The notes under the pieces were generated by a model, which worked only from the letters and a program-made list of their open reading frames with translations, had not been told where the DNA came from and did not search any database. Positions 55,760 through 64,000 of a stretch of 64,000 nt of DNA are shown here, piece after piece. Position numbers and translations under genes: made by a program. The first letter of the stretch is position 1, and each line of letters starts with the position of its first letter. The DNA is from Hysterium pulicare CBS 123377 (taxonomy: Eukaryota > Ascomycota > Dothideomycetes > Hysteriales > Hysteriaceae): contig AJFK01001090.1 of assembly GCA_000467715.1 (NCBI GenBank), forward strand, positions 186,001 through 250,000, written 5' to 3'.

Positions 55760-57434
55760 ATGCGAAGCTTGCCACGTTCATTCTCTAGATTGTCATTATC
55801 CACCATACATAAAGCCGAAATCTCCCCACTATCTCACCTCAAGAGCCCCTCCATCAACCTCAGAGCTATGTCTGCAACTGCACAACGCGGCAAAGACATC
55901 AAGCCGGCAAGCAGAGTCGCCGGACAGAATCAAGATGTTTGGTGAGTTTCTACGGAGAATCCGCGTTTCAACAGCAAAGCGACTGATGATTCTAGGTCCA
56001 TCGTCAACGAAGCTGCCGCCGCATCGCCTGTCCAACCCATTGTGAACATGGGACAAGGCTTCTTCGGATACAACCCTCCTCAATTCGTCCTAGATGCTGC
56101 GAAGCAAGCCCTAGACCGGGTTGAGTGCAATCAGTACTCTCCTACGAAGGTACTCAACCGTCGCTAGTCATTCCACCGATCCTCCGAGTACTGATATGAA
56201 ATAGGGTCGCCCAAGATTAAAGAAAGCAATCGCAGACGCGTATTCCCCATTTTTCGGTCGAACCATAGACCCTGAAAAGGAAGTCACAATCACGACAGGA
56301 GCCAATGAAGGTGTGGAATCATGAGCTCTGGGAGAGAGCAAGCGGAGTGCTGACCAATACTCTCCCAGGCATGCTGAGCGCCTTCATGGGCTTTCTTGAG
56401 CCAGGCGATGAGGCTATCGTATTCGAGCCTTTCTTTGACCAGTGAGAGCTTCTCCTGATTGTTGGGGCTGAGTTGCAAACCGGAAGCTAAATGAAGAACA
56501 GGTATATCAGCAACATCGAGATGCCGGGTGGGAAAGTTGTATATGTTCCCATGCACCCCCCTCCAAATGGAGCCACAAAGACATCATCCGCCGCAGAATG
56601 GAAAATAGACATGGCCGAATTCGAGAAAGCTATTACACCGCGTACACGAATGGTGGTCCTGAACTCTCCACACAATCCCATCGGCAAGGTCTTCTCAAAA
56701 GCAGAGCTCCAGGCAGTCGGTGACGTTTGCGTGAAACATAACATCATAATTCTCTCCGATGAGGTCTACGATCGATTGTACTATGTCCCCTTCACGCGCG
56801 TCGCTACACTATCTCCAGAGATTGCTCGACTTACAATCACAGTGGGGTCCGGCGGGAAGAATTTCTATGCGACCGGTTGGCGGGTAGGTTGGCTGATCGG
56901 CCCAGAACATCTCATCAAATACGTCAGTGCAGCACATACACGCATCTGCTATAGCAGTGTAAGTCCACTACAGGAAGCCACGGCTATTGGGTTCGAAGAG
57001 GCGGATAAGTATAATTTTTGGGAGGAGAGCAAGAAAGAGATGAAAGGAAAGATGGACAAGTTCAACAAAATTTGGGATGAACTAGGTCTGCCCGTAAGTG
57101 CCGTAGTCCCTTCAATATTGTTACGTATTCTCAATTCGTGCAGTACTCCGACCCAGAAGGCGGTTACTTCGTCCTCGTCAATATGGCCAAAGTCCGCCTC
57201 CCTGATGACTACGACTTCCCACCTCACGTCGCTAGTCGCCCACGTGACTTCAAACTGTCATGGTTCTTAATCAAGGAGATCGGGGTCGCCGCTATCCCGC
57301 CGACTGAGTTCTTCACGCCCAAGAATGCACATATCGTCGAAGATTGGCTCCGCTTTGCCGTCTGCAAAGATGATGGTGTGCTGGAGAGTGCAATGGAGAG
57401 GTTAAGAGGGCTGAAGAAGTATATCAAGGAGTGA
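55760..57434 (+). CDS. BNA3: Kynurenine aminotransferase / cysteine conjugate beta-lyase (Bna3 type)
   Basis: Six exons (55760-55941, 55996-56149, 56205-56310, 56369-56441, 56502-57093, 57144-57434) give 465 residues. The first 35 residues (MRSLPRSFSRLSLSTIHKAE and on) are basic and hydroxylated and look like a mitochondrial targeting signal. The class I aminotransferase core shows NMGQGFFGYNPP, TGANEGMLSAF across intron 3, NSPHNPIGKVFS, LSDEVYDRLYY, and the PLP-binding K291 in GGKNFYATGWRVGW. The C-terminal substrate region reads DPEGGYFVLV and ends with VEDWLRFAVCKDD. The enzyme transaminates kynurenine to kynurenic acid and acts on glutamine and related acids. Short introns of 54-60 nt interrupt motifs but keep frame. 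Confidence 0.94.
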
Positions 57435-58038
57435 TCGGGTACTGAGTGGCACAGCAAATATCGGCAGACTTCGGGATGGAACTGGGGAGTTGAAAGATGG
57501 ATCCAATTGCCTCGTTATGTGGAGGCATAGCTGGGGCCTACTTAGATGACGCAGAGTTGACCAGCATGGACATACTAGGAGGATAATGTCTGGGGCAAGT
57601 CTTCACATATTCTGAAGAAATAACTACAGGTCCACCGGACTCAAGCATCCAATAGAACGTAGATCCTACAAATCTCAGTCAGTACGAAATTAATGATGCC
57701 CGGGGAACCGAAGTGAACTCCATAAAGGATCTCACATCACTCTTTGTCCACGGATTTTGAACAAAGAGCTCGACAACGACAATTCTTGGGTCTCCTTGGT
57801 TCTTTGTGAAAACAAAGATAGATGATAATCGGAGAGGCCCTATTGAAGAAGAACAAGCACCAAAGCACAATGATGCTCAAAAAGCATATAGAGTTACCCT
57901 TGTACGTACAATCACATATTCCAACACTAAACGACTCATACACCGTTTCTAAGGAAACACACACATATATATGATAAGTCCAGACACGGCCTGGGGAAAC
58001 TACACATACTCAAGCACAAATTGCTGTCCGCATTACTC
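57435..58038. other. Intergenic
   Basis: Between the aminotransferase gene and the secreted protein gene. Minus frames at 57679-57964 overlap each other and have no motif. Confidence 0.6.
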
Positions 58039-58509
58039 ATGATGCTCACCACATACCTGTTCACCGCCCTAACCACCCTCACCACTCTCACCACAGCCTC
58101 CTACCCAGACATAAACCGCACAAACCCAAACCACCCCCCTCCAACCTACCAAACCTACAACACCACCCACCCAACCTACCCCCCCTCCTCATCCACCTCC
58201 CTCCTCCCCCGCGGCGCCCCCGGCGGCCACTACTACTGCTACGACGCCGACTTCAAAGGCGAATGCGGCTACTCGTGCTGCATGCGGAGTTTCTGCCTCA
58301 ACTACATGCCTGAGAGCTTCAAGCAGATTAGCAGCGTGGGGCCAGATAAGGGGACTGTGTGTTGGTTTTTCGATCGGGAGGAGTGTTATGGGCGGCATAT
58401 CGAGGTTCGGTATCCGGGGATTAGGGATTTGAAGACGGTGGGGTTTGATGATGTTATTAGGAGTTGGACTTGTTGGGATGATTGGGATGCGGCGAAGGAG
58501 GGGCATTGA
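58039..58509 (+). CDS. Secreted cysteine-rich protein, beta/gamma-crystallin-like
   Basis: An intronless frame of 156 residues from the ATG at 58039. A signal peptide (MMLTTYLFTALTTLTTLTTA) precedes a Pro/Thr/Asn-rich spacer. The mature domain begins near residue 63 with GGHYYCYDADFKGECGYSC, then ISSVGPDKGTVCWFF and ECYGRHIEVRYPG and a final SWTCW. The paired aromatic-cysteine strands and the SSxGPD/GxxCxxF pattern resemble the Greek-key crystallin-like small secreted proteins of plant-associated fungi. Eight cysteines are present in the mature part. Function unknown; members are secreted, some with calcium-binding folds. The 5' half is strongly C-rich in codon third positions and the 3' half is G/T-rich, a compositional switch inside one short gene. 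Confidence 0.75.
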   Translation: MMLTTYLFTALTTLTTLTTASYPDINRTNPNHPPPTYQTYNTTHPTYPPSSSTSLLPRGAPGGHYYCYDADFKGECGYSCCMRSFCLNYMPESFKQISSVGPDKGTVCWFFDREECYGRHIEVRYPGIRDLKTVGFDDVIRSWTCWDDWDAAKEGH

Positions 58510-58924
58510 TTTTGTGGGGGATGGGAAATTCGTTTTCGTTACTTTCTTCTCCTCCTGCTTCTTTTTTTTGTGCTCTTTTAATAATCTTAGGTACCAAGTC
58601 CTGGTCGAGGAAGTCGAAGAACTTTTTGGTTGGCCACTATCTCGATTTTTAGCAAGGGCTGTAGCTCGGTCTTTTTTTGGTTAATACATACAAATGATAT
58701 ACTTCGTGATATCATATAAATCCTGTTTTAGATCCTTTATGTCTCTCAATATTGTTGTCATCATCGCGATCTGCTTCGAGAGGCTCAAACAGCCTTAACC
58801 GATTTCATGGAGATGTACAAGGACCAGAAATAACGATGTGAGAGTATGGGCACGATCAGATGTGATGGATCACGCAGAGGATACTCTGCGCCTCCAACAT
58901 GATAATATTGAACAAATGGAATAA
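58510..58924. other. Intergenic, convergent 3' flanks
   Basis: Between the secreted protein gene (plus) and RRG9 (minus). No feature seen beyond T-rich 3' flank DNA. Confidence 0.6.
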
Positions 58925-59788
58925 TTAGATAATACGTTCCGTAATTGATGTCCTCTGCCACCCTAGAGGCTCTGGCTGCTTTGGCCCGTCATCCACAATT
59001 GGAATTATGTCATCGCTCACGCTGTCGTTCACAGCGACTCTATTCCTCCATCTTGTCTTCCACTTCGGCACGTCCCCATATTGCGCCTTCCCGACACCCA
59101 TTTCCCTCCATTTCTTCGGCGGCTTGACGCCAAGCTCAACCAAATTCGCCCATATTTTCTCCCCTCGTTTGTCCCATCTCTTCAGTCTCTCGTCTTGTTC
59201 TTCATCACTAGGTCTCCACTTGCTCTTGAGAATCCTTCGGATTGCCTCTGGCGAGACCTTGAAATGCTCGGCTAATATAGGCGTGGTGAATCTGTCTGGG
59301 AGTGTCTTATGAAGATGGCGGATGCCTTCCATTGCGTCCGGCGACAGTTTTTTCCTAGGGCTCCATCCTTCTCCTCCGAATTTCTCCTTCAATGCAGCCT
59401 TCTGGATCTGCCAGTACTCCCTTTGCGCTACTGTCCCCTTCGATTCTGCCGGTGGAGGTTTGGGTCCTAACGATTCGGCTTTTTGGAAATCTTGAGGGGT
59501 CCTCTCCTTCCAATCCTTCTTCTGTTTCGAGGCTGGCCAGTCTACATTTGCCTCTGAGCTTGTAGACCGTGTTGCTTGATTGTTTCGAGGTTTGTAATTC
59601 TCTACAGAGCGTTTCGATTTAGTGCTCTGTCTAATCTCATCCTGACGTAGGTTGAGAGCTGTACTGAAATAACGAGGGTTTTGGGGAATACGAAGAGAGG
59701 TCGTTCGCAGGGGCGGGACTTGATTTATTCCAGAGACAGCTTTAATAAAGGAATGAAGGGTCAGTCTTGAGCAGGCAGAACATGCCAT
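58925..59788 (-). CDS. RRG9: Neugrin/Rrg9-family mitochondrial protein
   Basis: An intronless frame of 287 residues from the ATG at 59788. A second ATG at 59848 would add 20 residues. The N-terminus is rich in Arg/Ser without acids, consistent with mitochondrial import. The conserved Rrg9/neugrin block follows: [39 protein letters not shown], then [20 protein letters not shown] and [12 protein letters not shown]. In yeast Rrg9 is needed for respiratory growth and mitochondrial genome maintenance; human neugrin acts in 16S rRNA biogenesis. The C-terminus is acidic and variable. Its start is 427 bp from the oppositely oriented mpaB-type gene, so a shared promoter is likely. Confidence 0.9.
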   Translation of the reverse strand: MACSACSRLTLHSFIKAVSGINQVPPLRTTSLRIPQNPRYFSTALNLRQDEIRQSTKSKRSVENYKPRNNQATRSTSSEANVDWPASKQKKDWKERTPQDFQKAESLGPKPPPAESKGTVAQREYWQIQKAALKEKFGGEGWSPRKKLSPDAMEGIRHLHKTLPDRFTTPILAEHFKVSPEAIRRILKSKWRPSDEEQDERLKRWDKRGEKIWANLVELGVKPPKKWREMGVGKAQYGDVPKWKTRWRNRVAVNDSVSDDIIPIVDDGPKQPEPLGWQRTSITERII

Positions 59789-60214
59789 TGCTCTGTTGTC
59801 GAAAACACAATGTGTAAAGGGGTTGTAGATTTGAAGCTCGAGTCGCATGTCCAAAATTTAGGATTGGAGGCATCACGGACCACACAGATGCCAAGATTAA
59901 ACGCCACAGCGCCACGACAAATCCGTATTCTCGCCAAAACGGTGCACGACTTCAACTTACTTAAAGCATTACAAGAAATGGAGTCGTAACATCTGATAAC
60001 ATTCGATATGCCATTCCGCTGTCACTTATGTCAAATATCACGGGTAAAAGTGGGCTTCCGTAGCTGGTCAAAGCGCCTCGGTATCATATGACGCTTCTAT
60101 ACCCGGTAGTCTGAAACCATCAGTGTGAAAGACTTCTATTGATCTCTCTGCCTTTCACTAACCTAACCTGTATCTGGTTTGTGTAATATATTCCGAACTG
60201 AAAGGGAAGCGAGT
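59789..60214. other. Divergent intergenic region, RRG9 / mpaB-type gene
   Basis: 426 bp shared upstream region. Contains the upstream extension of the RRG9 frame (to 59854). No other feature seen. Confidence 0.6.
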
Positions 60215-61765
60215 ATGGCATTTCCAAATCCGTTCAGACGGAAGACAGAGAATACGCGGTAGTAAGTACCTTAGAAGTATTTCCTTCTCAGGGATTTCTT
60301 GCATAAATCTGACTTGAGGAAGTTGCTGGGGCTATACAATGGAGTGGACGGAAGATCATATATCTCCTGAAGAAACAGAGCGATTGAAGCATTCGTACGA
60401 TGTCCTAGGAGAAGAATGCCTTGATCGCCTCAACGCAATATCGCCACCCGAGAAAGACGCTCTACCAAGGAGCTATAGCCAAGATACACCTCAGATCAAG
60501 GGGACGGAGTCCGAGAAGAAAGAAGGGTTAGCATTGCCTGAAAGAGATCTATACGACCTTCTACGGGATCACCATGTGTCCGACCCGAAGCTCTCCCAAC
60601 TATGGGAAGAAGTGAACACCATACCACCGTGGGTTGACTGGGACCAGATTGAACGAGGTCAAGATGTATTCTATCGCTATGGTGGACCAGCCCTAACCGG
60701 TCTGACTTATCAATCCCTTCTAGGGGGTATGGGGGCTGCCCGAGTGGTGGAGACTCTGGCACGCACTGGCGGATTTTCCACCAAAGTGGCCCGTAGGAGA
60801 TTATTCGAAACAACGCAACATATCCTCCAATGCACCAAGTCATTAGATTCGATAAAGCCCGGAGGAGCTGGTCATGCATCATCGATACGAGTACGACTTT
60901 TACATGCCGCAGTGCGCCAGCGAATCATGAAGCTCGCGAAGCAACGACCAAGCTACTACAACGTCGAAGAATGGGGCATTCCCGTAAATGATCTCGATCA
61001 AATCGCCACCATTGGCACTTTCTGCGCAACACTCATATGGATAAGTTTCCCTCGCCAAGGCCTATTCCTCCGGGAACAAGAAAAAGCTGTGAGTTCTAGC
61101 AATTCAATGACTATTGTAAAGTACTGACTTTACATTAGGACTACGTTGCTGTATGGCGATATATCGGCTATCTCCTAGGCACACCGCATCAGTATTTCGA
61201 AACAACGGCTAAAGCAAAAGCTGTAATGGAAACGCTCCTTCACAATGAAGTCAATCCATCGGAAATGTCGAAAATCTTAGCCAACAACATCATCAGAAGT
61301 CTAGAGAAACAACCGCCTACCTACGTATCCCCAGACATGTTAATAGCTAGTGCTCGGTGGCTCAACGGCAACGAGCTCTGTGACCGCTTAGGTCTGCCTC
61401 GAGTCTCGATCTACTACTGGGCTTTGATGACTGGGCAATGTCTGTTCTTCATGGCACTATGTTACAGCTACCGTTCTATCCCGTGGCTCGATCGACGGCA
61501 TATTGCAAGTTTAAAGAGGATTTTCTACGCAGTTATCGTGGAGAGTAAATATGGTCTCGCTGGTACAGAAACCGTATTCGACTTTAAGTACGTCCCCGAG
61601 TACGAAACTGTGACTGAAATGGGCACGCCGAGTGAGATCAAGCTCTCGAATTCAAGTGTTGAAATGCGGAATCTTCGAGCACTAGGTATTTTTGTAAGCG
61701 TCCTTAGTGTTGGTGCTTGGGCTTCTATGAAAGTTGCATCTGCTATTGTCGGTAGGCTCTTGTAG
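60215..61765 (+). CDS. ER-bound oxygenase, mpaB'/rubber oxygenase (Lcp, DUF2236) family
   Basis: Three exons (60215-60261, 60323-61088, 61139-61765) give 479 residues. The first exon is only 47 nt (MAFPNPFRRKTENTR). Splicing to 60323 gives the YCWGYTMEWTEDHISPEE start that relatives share. The heme-oxygenase fold region includes FYRYGGPALTGLTYQSLL near residue 125 and, further on, DLDQIATIGTFCATLIW. The next exon starts DYVAVWRYIGYLLGTPHQYF with the conserved Arg and His. A C-terminal helix near residue 455 (LGIFVSVLSVGAWASMKVA) suggests membrane anchoring. The family includes MpaB' of mycophenolic acid biosynthesis, which cleaves a prenyl chain, and Lcp latex-clearing proteins. No cluster partners are next to it, so the substrate stays open. 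Confidence 0.85.
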
Positions 61766-62074
61766 GCAGCGCTTTTTGCTCAGTTGCTTAATGTATTATG
61801 TATTCAGCGACTACATCCATTTAGTACATAGGCTTTGGTTCTTCTTCTCCAATTAAGTCTTAGAATGTCTGTTTTACTTGCTGTTTACTCAAAAATTGAT
61901 CCACCCATGATCAAGCCCTAACTCAGCGTACAATTACTTTCCTAAAACTCTCACATCGCATCCGTATATCAACCATCATAACCTCATCCACTCACAATAA
62001 CCTCACCTCAGACCTCTTTCCAAACCGACCCCTTCCAATCTTTCATACCCAGCCTCACTCCAATTCCACTCATC
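61766..62074. other. Intergenic
   Basis: Only 309 bp between stop and next start, with an AC/CT-rich leader before 62075. No feature seen. Confidence 0.6.
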
Positions 62075-63334
62075 ATGCACTCCGAGTACCAAACGAAAGA
62101 ATCAAAACCCTACAACGCCACCTACCTCTTCTCCCTCCACGGCGGCGTCTGCGGCTGTCGTGAATGGTGGGGTCTATCACCCATTCAGCCTCCTCCACCG
62201 CTAAAACCAGACACAATGCTACTGGAGTCGCGTGACCGCATTATACCTCTAAATAATGACACCTCATTTACCACACTACCTTCGTCACTCGAACTTATTC
62301 ATACTCCGATTAATACAGCAACTTCACCATCCAAGCCAAATACAGCAATTCCATCTCCAGACGCGGATAAATCCGATTCCATCCGCGAAACCTGCTTCTT
62401 CTGGTACCACAACGGCAGCTGCAGACGTTTCCGCGAATTGCGAACTTGTAAATTCGAGCACGAGACCAGACCTACGTGGCCAATACCTCCGCCGCCCGGA
62501 TACGTGCATCGCCAACCCTGCCATCTCCCACTCTGTCCACTAAAAGAAGGAATGCCAAAAGCAATTGAAGAAAAAGAAGAAGAAGACGGAACCTCGACCT
62601 CGACAACAACCTCCGGCTCCGCAACACCTGTCTCCAAGACTACGCCCACAACGGCAAAACTTAGCATCACGCCTCCGTTGAAGCGGACCCGGGAAACGCG
62701 AGGCCGAGCCCAAGGTGAATTTCTGCCTCCAATGGCTCCGAGTAGCAATCGTAAGATCTGCTTCTTTTGGTATCATCACGGCGATTGCAGGACTAGGAGT
62801 GGGAGGCAGTGCCCTTATATCCATCGTCTGGAGTATGGAGTGAGGGAGGTGAGTAAACCGTACTGTGTCCGCTGGCATAAGGATTGTGATTTGCCGCTTT
62901 GTCCATTCGTGAAGCGCGGTCCATATCTCAGTGATAATGCAACTGGATTTAAGGGGAGTGGGCAGGTCAAAGAGAACAGGGAAAGGGAGAAGGAGGGCAG
63001 TGGACTTGAGGAGAGGGTTAAGAAAGTGGAGGATTCAAGGATGGAGATGGAGAAGCAGAGAAAGAGGGAGAAGTGGAAGAGATTGAAGGCTAGAAATCAG
63101 GAGAGGAAGAAGATGGTTAAGGAAGGGAGGGTTCTGGGTATTGAGCCTGTTTCTGAGCCAATGGCCTCTTCGGTCGTCATTGGGGCGCCGAAACCAAAAT
63201 GGAATAGGAGAAAGCGAAATGGAGGTGATATTCAGCCGTTGGTCTCATTGCATGGAAGACGTGAGAGACCGGTGGAGCTCGTAGAGAGGGGTGAGGGAAT
63301 GAGCGATGATGGTGAAGTTGCGAAGGGTGGTTAG
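62075..63334 (+). CDS. Fungal CCCH zinc-finger protein with two duplicated finger units
   Basis: A 419-residue frame with two related finger units. Unit 1 reads ETCFFWYHNGSCRR then CKFEH; unit 2 reads ICFFWYHHGDCRT then CPYIH. Each is followed by a DLPLCP or HLPLCP segment with a histidine-rich lead (PCHLPLCP, KDCDLPLCP). These have the C-x8-C-x5-C-x3-H-like spacing of RNA-binding CCCH fingers, in modified form. The spacer is Thr/Ser-rich and the C-terminus is a basic, likely coiled region (KREKWKRLKARNQERKK). It is presumably nuclear and may bind RNA. The frame stops at 63334, but the next frame continues with coding-like sequence to 63512 (see findings), suggesting that the C-terminus is cut short by a frame break. 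Confidence 0.8.
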   Translation: MHSEYQTKESKPYNATYLFSLHGGVCGCREWWGLSPIQPPPPLKPDTMLLESRDRIIPLNNDTSFTTLPSSLELIHTPINTATSPSKPNTAIPSPDADKSDSIRETCFFWYHNGSCRRFRELRTCKFEHETRPTWPIPPPPGYVHRQPCHLPLCPLKEGMPKAIEEKEEEDGTSTSTTTSGSATPVSKTTPTTAKLSITPPLKRTRETRGRAQGEFLPPMAPSSNRKICFFWYHHGDCRTRSGRQCPYIHRLEYGVREVSKPYCVRWHKDCDLPLCPFVKRGPYLSDNATGFKGSGQVKENREREKEGSGLEERVKKVEDSRMEMEKQRKREKWKRLKARNQERKKMVKEGRVLGIEPVSEPMASSVVIGAPKPKWNRRKRNGGDIQPLVSLHGRRERPVELVERGEGMSDDGEVAKGG

Positions 63335-63512
63335 AGGGGATATGGGTGACTGGTGGTTAGAGGGGTTTCCAGATGCCAAGGCTTCTGGAGAAGATAGCGG
63401 AAAGATAGGTGGAGTCCAAAGCGGAAAGAGGGCCGAGGGAATGAAAGTTGAGGATGAGGAGAGAGCGGAATGGGATACCGATGAGTTGAGGAAAGCTTTC
63501 GGAGAGATATGA
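63335..63512 (+). other. Out-of-frame continuation of the CCCH gene
   Basis: In the frame shifted by one base, an open stretch overlapping the end of the CCCH gene runs to 63512. It contains DWWLEGFPDAKASGEDSGK and ends with WDTDELRKAFGEI. Its acidic, conserved-looking composition fits the tail of the same protein. No GT-AG intron that restores the frame was found in the 30 bp around 63310-63340. Confidence 0.55.
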
Positions 63513-64000
63513 AGGGAGGTGATCGGATTTGTGATGAGTATTATGGGGACACTGCCCGATCATGGAGATGGCCTTCAGGCGTCTGGCATTTGAAGTTGTT
63601 TACACGAGTTCATTTTTTATTGAGAAACCGTGTCGATAGAGGTTATCTAATGCTTGATATTGACAGGATAATTGACCAAAAAAATTGATCTGGACGATGG
63701 GTGCTATCTAATAAAAGTGGGTATAATATCAAACCAAGATTATGTAGATGGGTGTCATGTACCACGCTCTTGACTAATCCTGGGTTAGCATAAGTGCCTG
63801 TGCGAAGAACCTGTGGCGAAATTCTTGAATAGGCCGTAAGGTTGCGAGATTTGACGCCCTCAAATAAAGCTGTGGAGCTAGTGCATGGCTTCGGTGCTCA
63901 TGAAAGACGGACCGTCGGCATGTTGAAGTGGTAGACTCTAGGAAACCTCGTTTCTGTTGGAGTTCGCTACCATAAGTAAGGTTGATTTTGATAAGTCCAG
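63513..64000. other. Window end, no gene seen
   Basis: No open frame of substance and no repeat was seen in these 488 bases. Confidence 0.6.

Noticed and set aside
1-64000. tRNA, rRNA, CRISPR, LTR retroelements and other virus-like elements
   Set aside because: No TPsiC-type or A-box/B-box pattern, rRNA core, spaced repeat array, long terminal repeats or reverse transcriptase/integrase motifs were seen by eye.

Overview
The window is nuclear DNA of a filamentous ascomycete (Pezizomycotina). Almost every gene is eukaryotic and interrupted by short introns, mostly 50-75 nt, with GT(A/G)(A/C)GT donors, CTAAC/CTGAC-like branch sites and CAG/TAG acceptors. The gene content is typical of the group: DUF3433, DUF3176, DUF7704 and DUF6601-like membrane proteins, a NACHT NLR, PTH11/rhodopsin-type receptors, an mpaB-type oxygenase, and LYS2 in the fungal aminoadipate pathway. 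A leotiomycete is a reasonable guess, but nothing seen here proves it.

Layout. 1-5 kb: a truncated DUF6601-like fragment, a taurine/sulfonate dioxygenase (+) and a SET-domain protein (-). 5.6-7.4 kb: a secreted endonuclease/phosphatase-jacalin fusion (-). 8.3-12.7 kb: APP1 phosphatidate phosphatase (-) and a short-chain dehydrogenase (-). 13.5-17.4 kb: LSM1 (five short exons, +) and a DUF3433 membrane protein (+). 18.2-18.7 kb: a three-exon, 10-cysteine secreted protein (+). 18.9-24 kb: a large NACHT NLR (-), divergent from a polytopic glycoprotein (24.7-26.7 kb, +) whose upstream region carries four TTGGCCCCCAA repeats. 26.9-30.2 kb: an Ap4A phosphorylase and a DHA2-type MFS transporter (both -). 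32-35 kb: a TMEM53/PaxU-like hydrolase (+) and a small secreted precursor with two 30-residue repeats ending in KR (+). 35.5-41.3 kb: a DUF3176 protein and a PTH11-like seven-helix protein (both -). 42-45.4 kb: a GMC oxidoreductase (+) and a DUF7704 gene broken by one in-frame TAA. 45.7-49.4 kb: LYS2 (-). 50-54.1 kb: a type II membrane protein of unknown function (+) and MGS1 (-). 55.7-58.5 kb: BNA3-type kynurenine aminotransferase (+) and a crystallin-like secreted protein (+). 58.9-63.5 kb: RRG9 (-), an mpaB/Lcp-type oxygenase (+) and a CCCH zinc-finger protein (+) with an apparent C-terminal frame break.

The window mixes housekeeping genes (LSM1, LYS2, MGS1, BNA3, RRG9, APP1) with fast-evolving secreted, receptor and immune-type genes. 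No obvious operon-like cluster or complete biosynthetic cluster is present. No rRNA, tRNA, CRISPR, LTR element or intact transposon was recognised. The most unusual items are the Kex2-type repeat precursor at 34.8-35.2 kb, the duplicated MGS1 5' segment at 55.46-55.58 kb (both copies keep an ACGCGT box), the TTGG...CCAA repeat array, and the nonsense-interrupted DUF7704 gene. Exon joins were derived by eye from splice consensus plus frame continuity; those in the NLR are only partly resolved.
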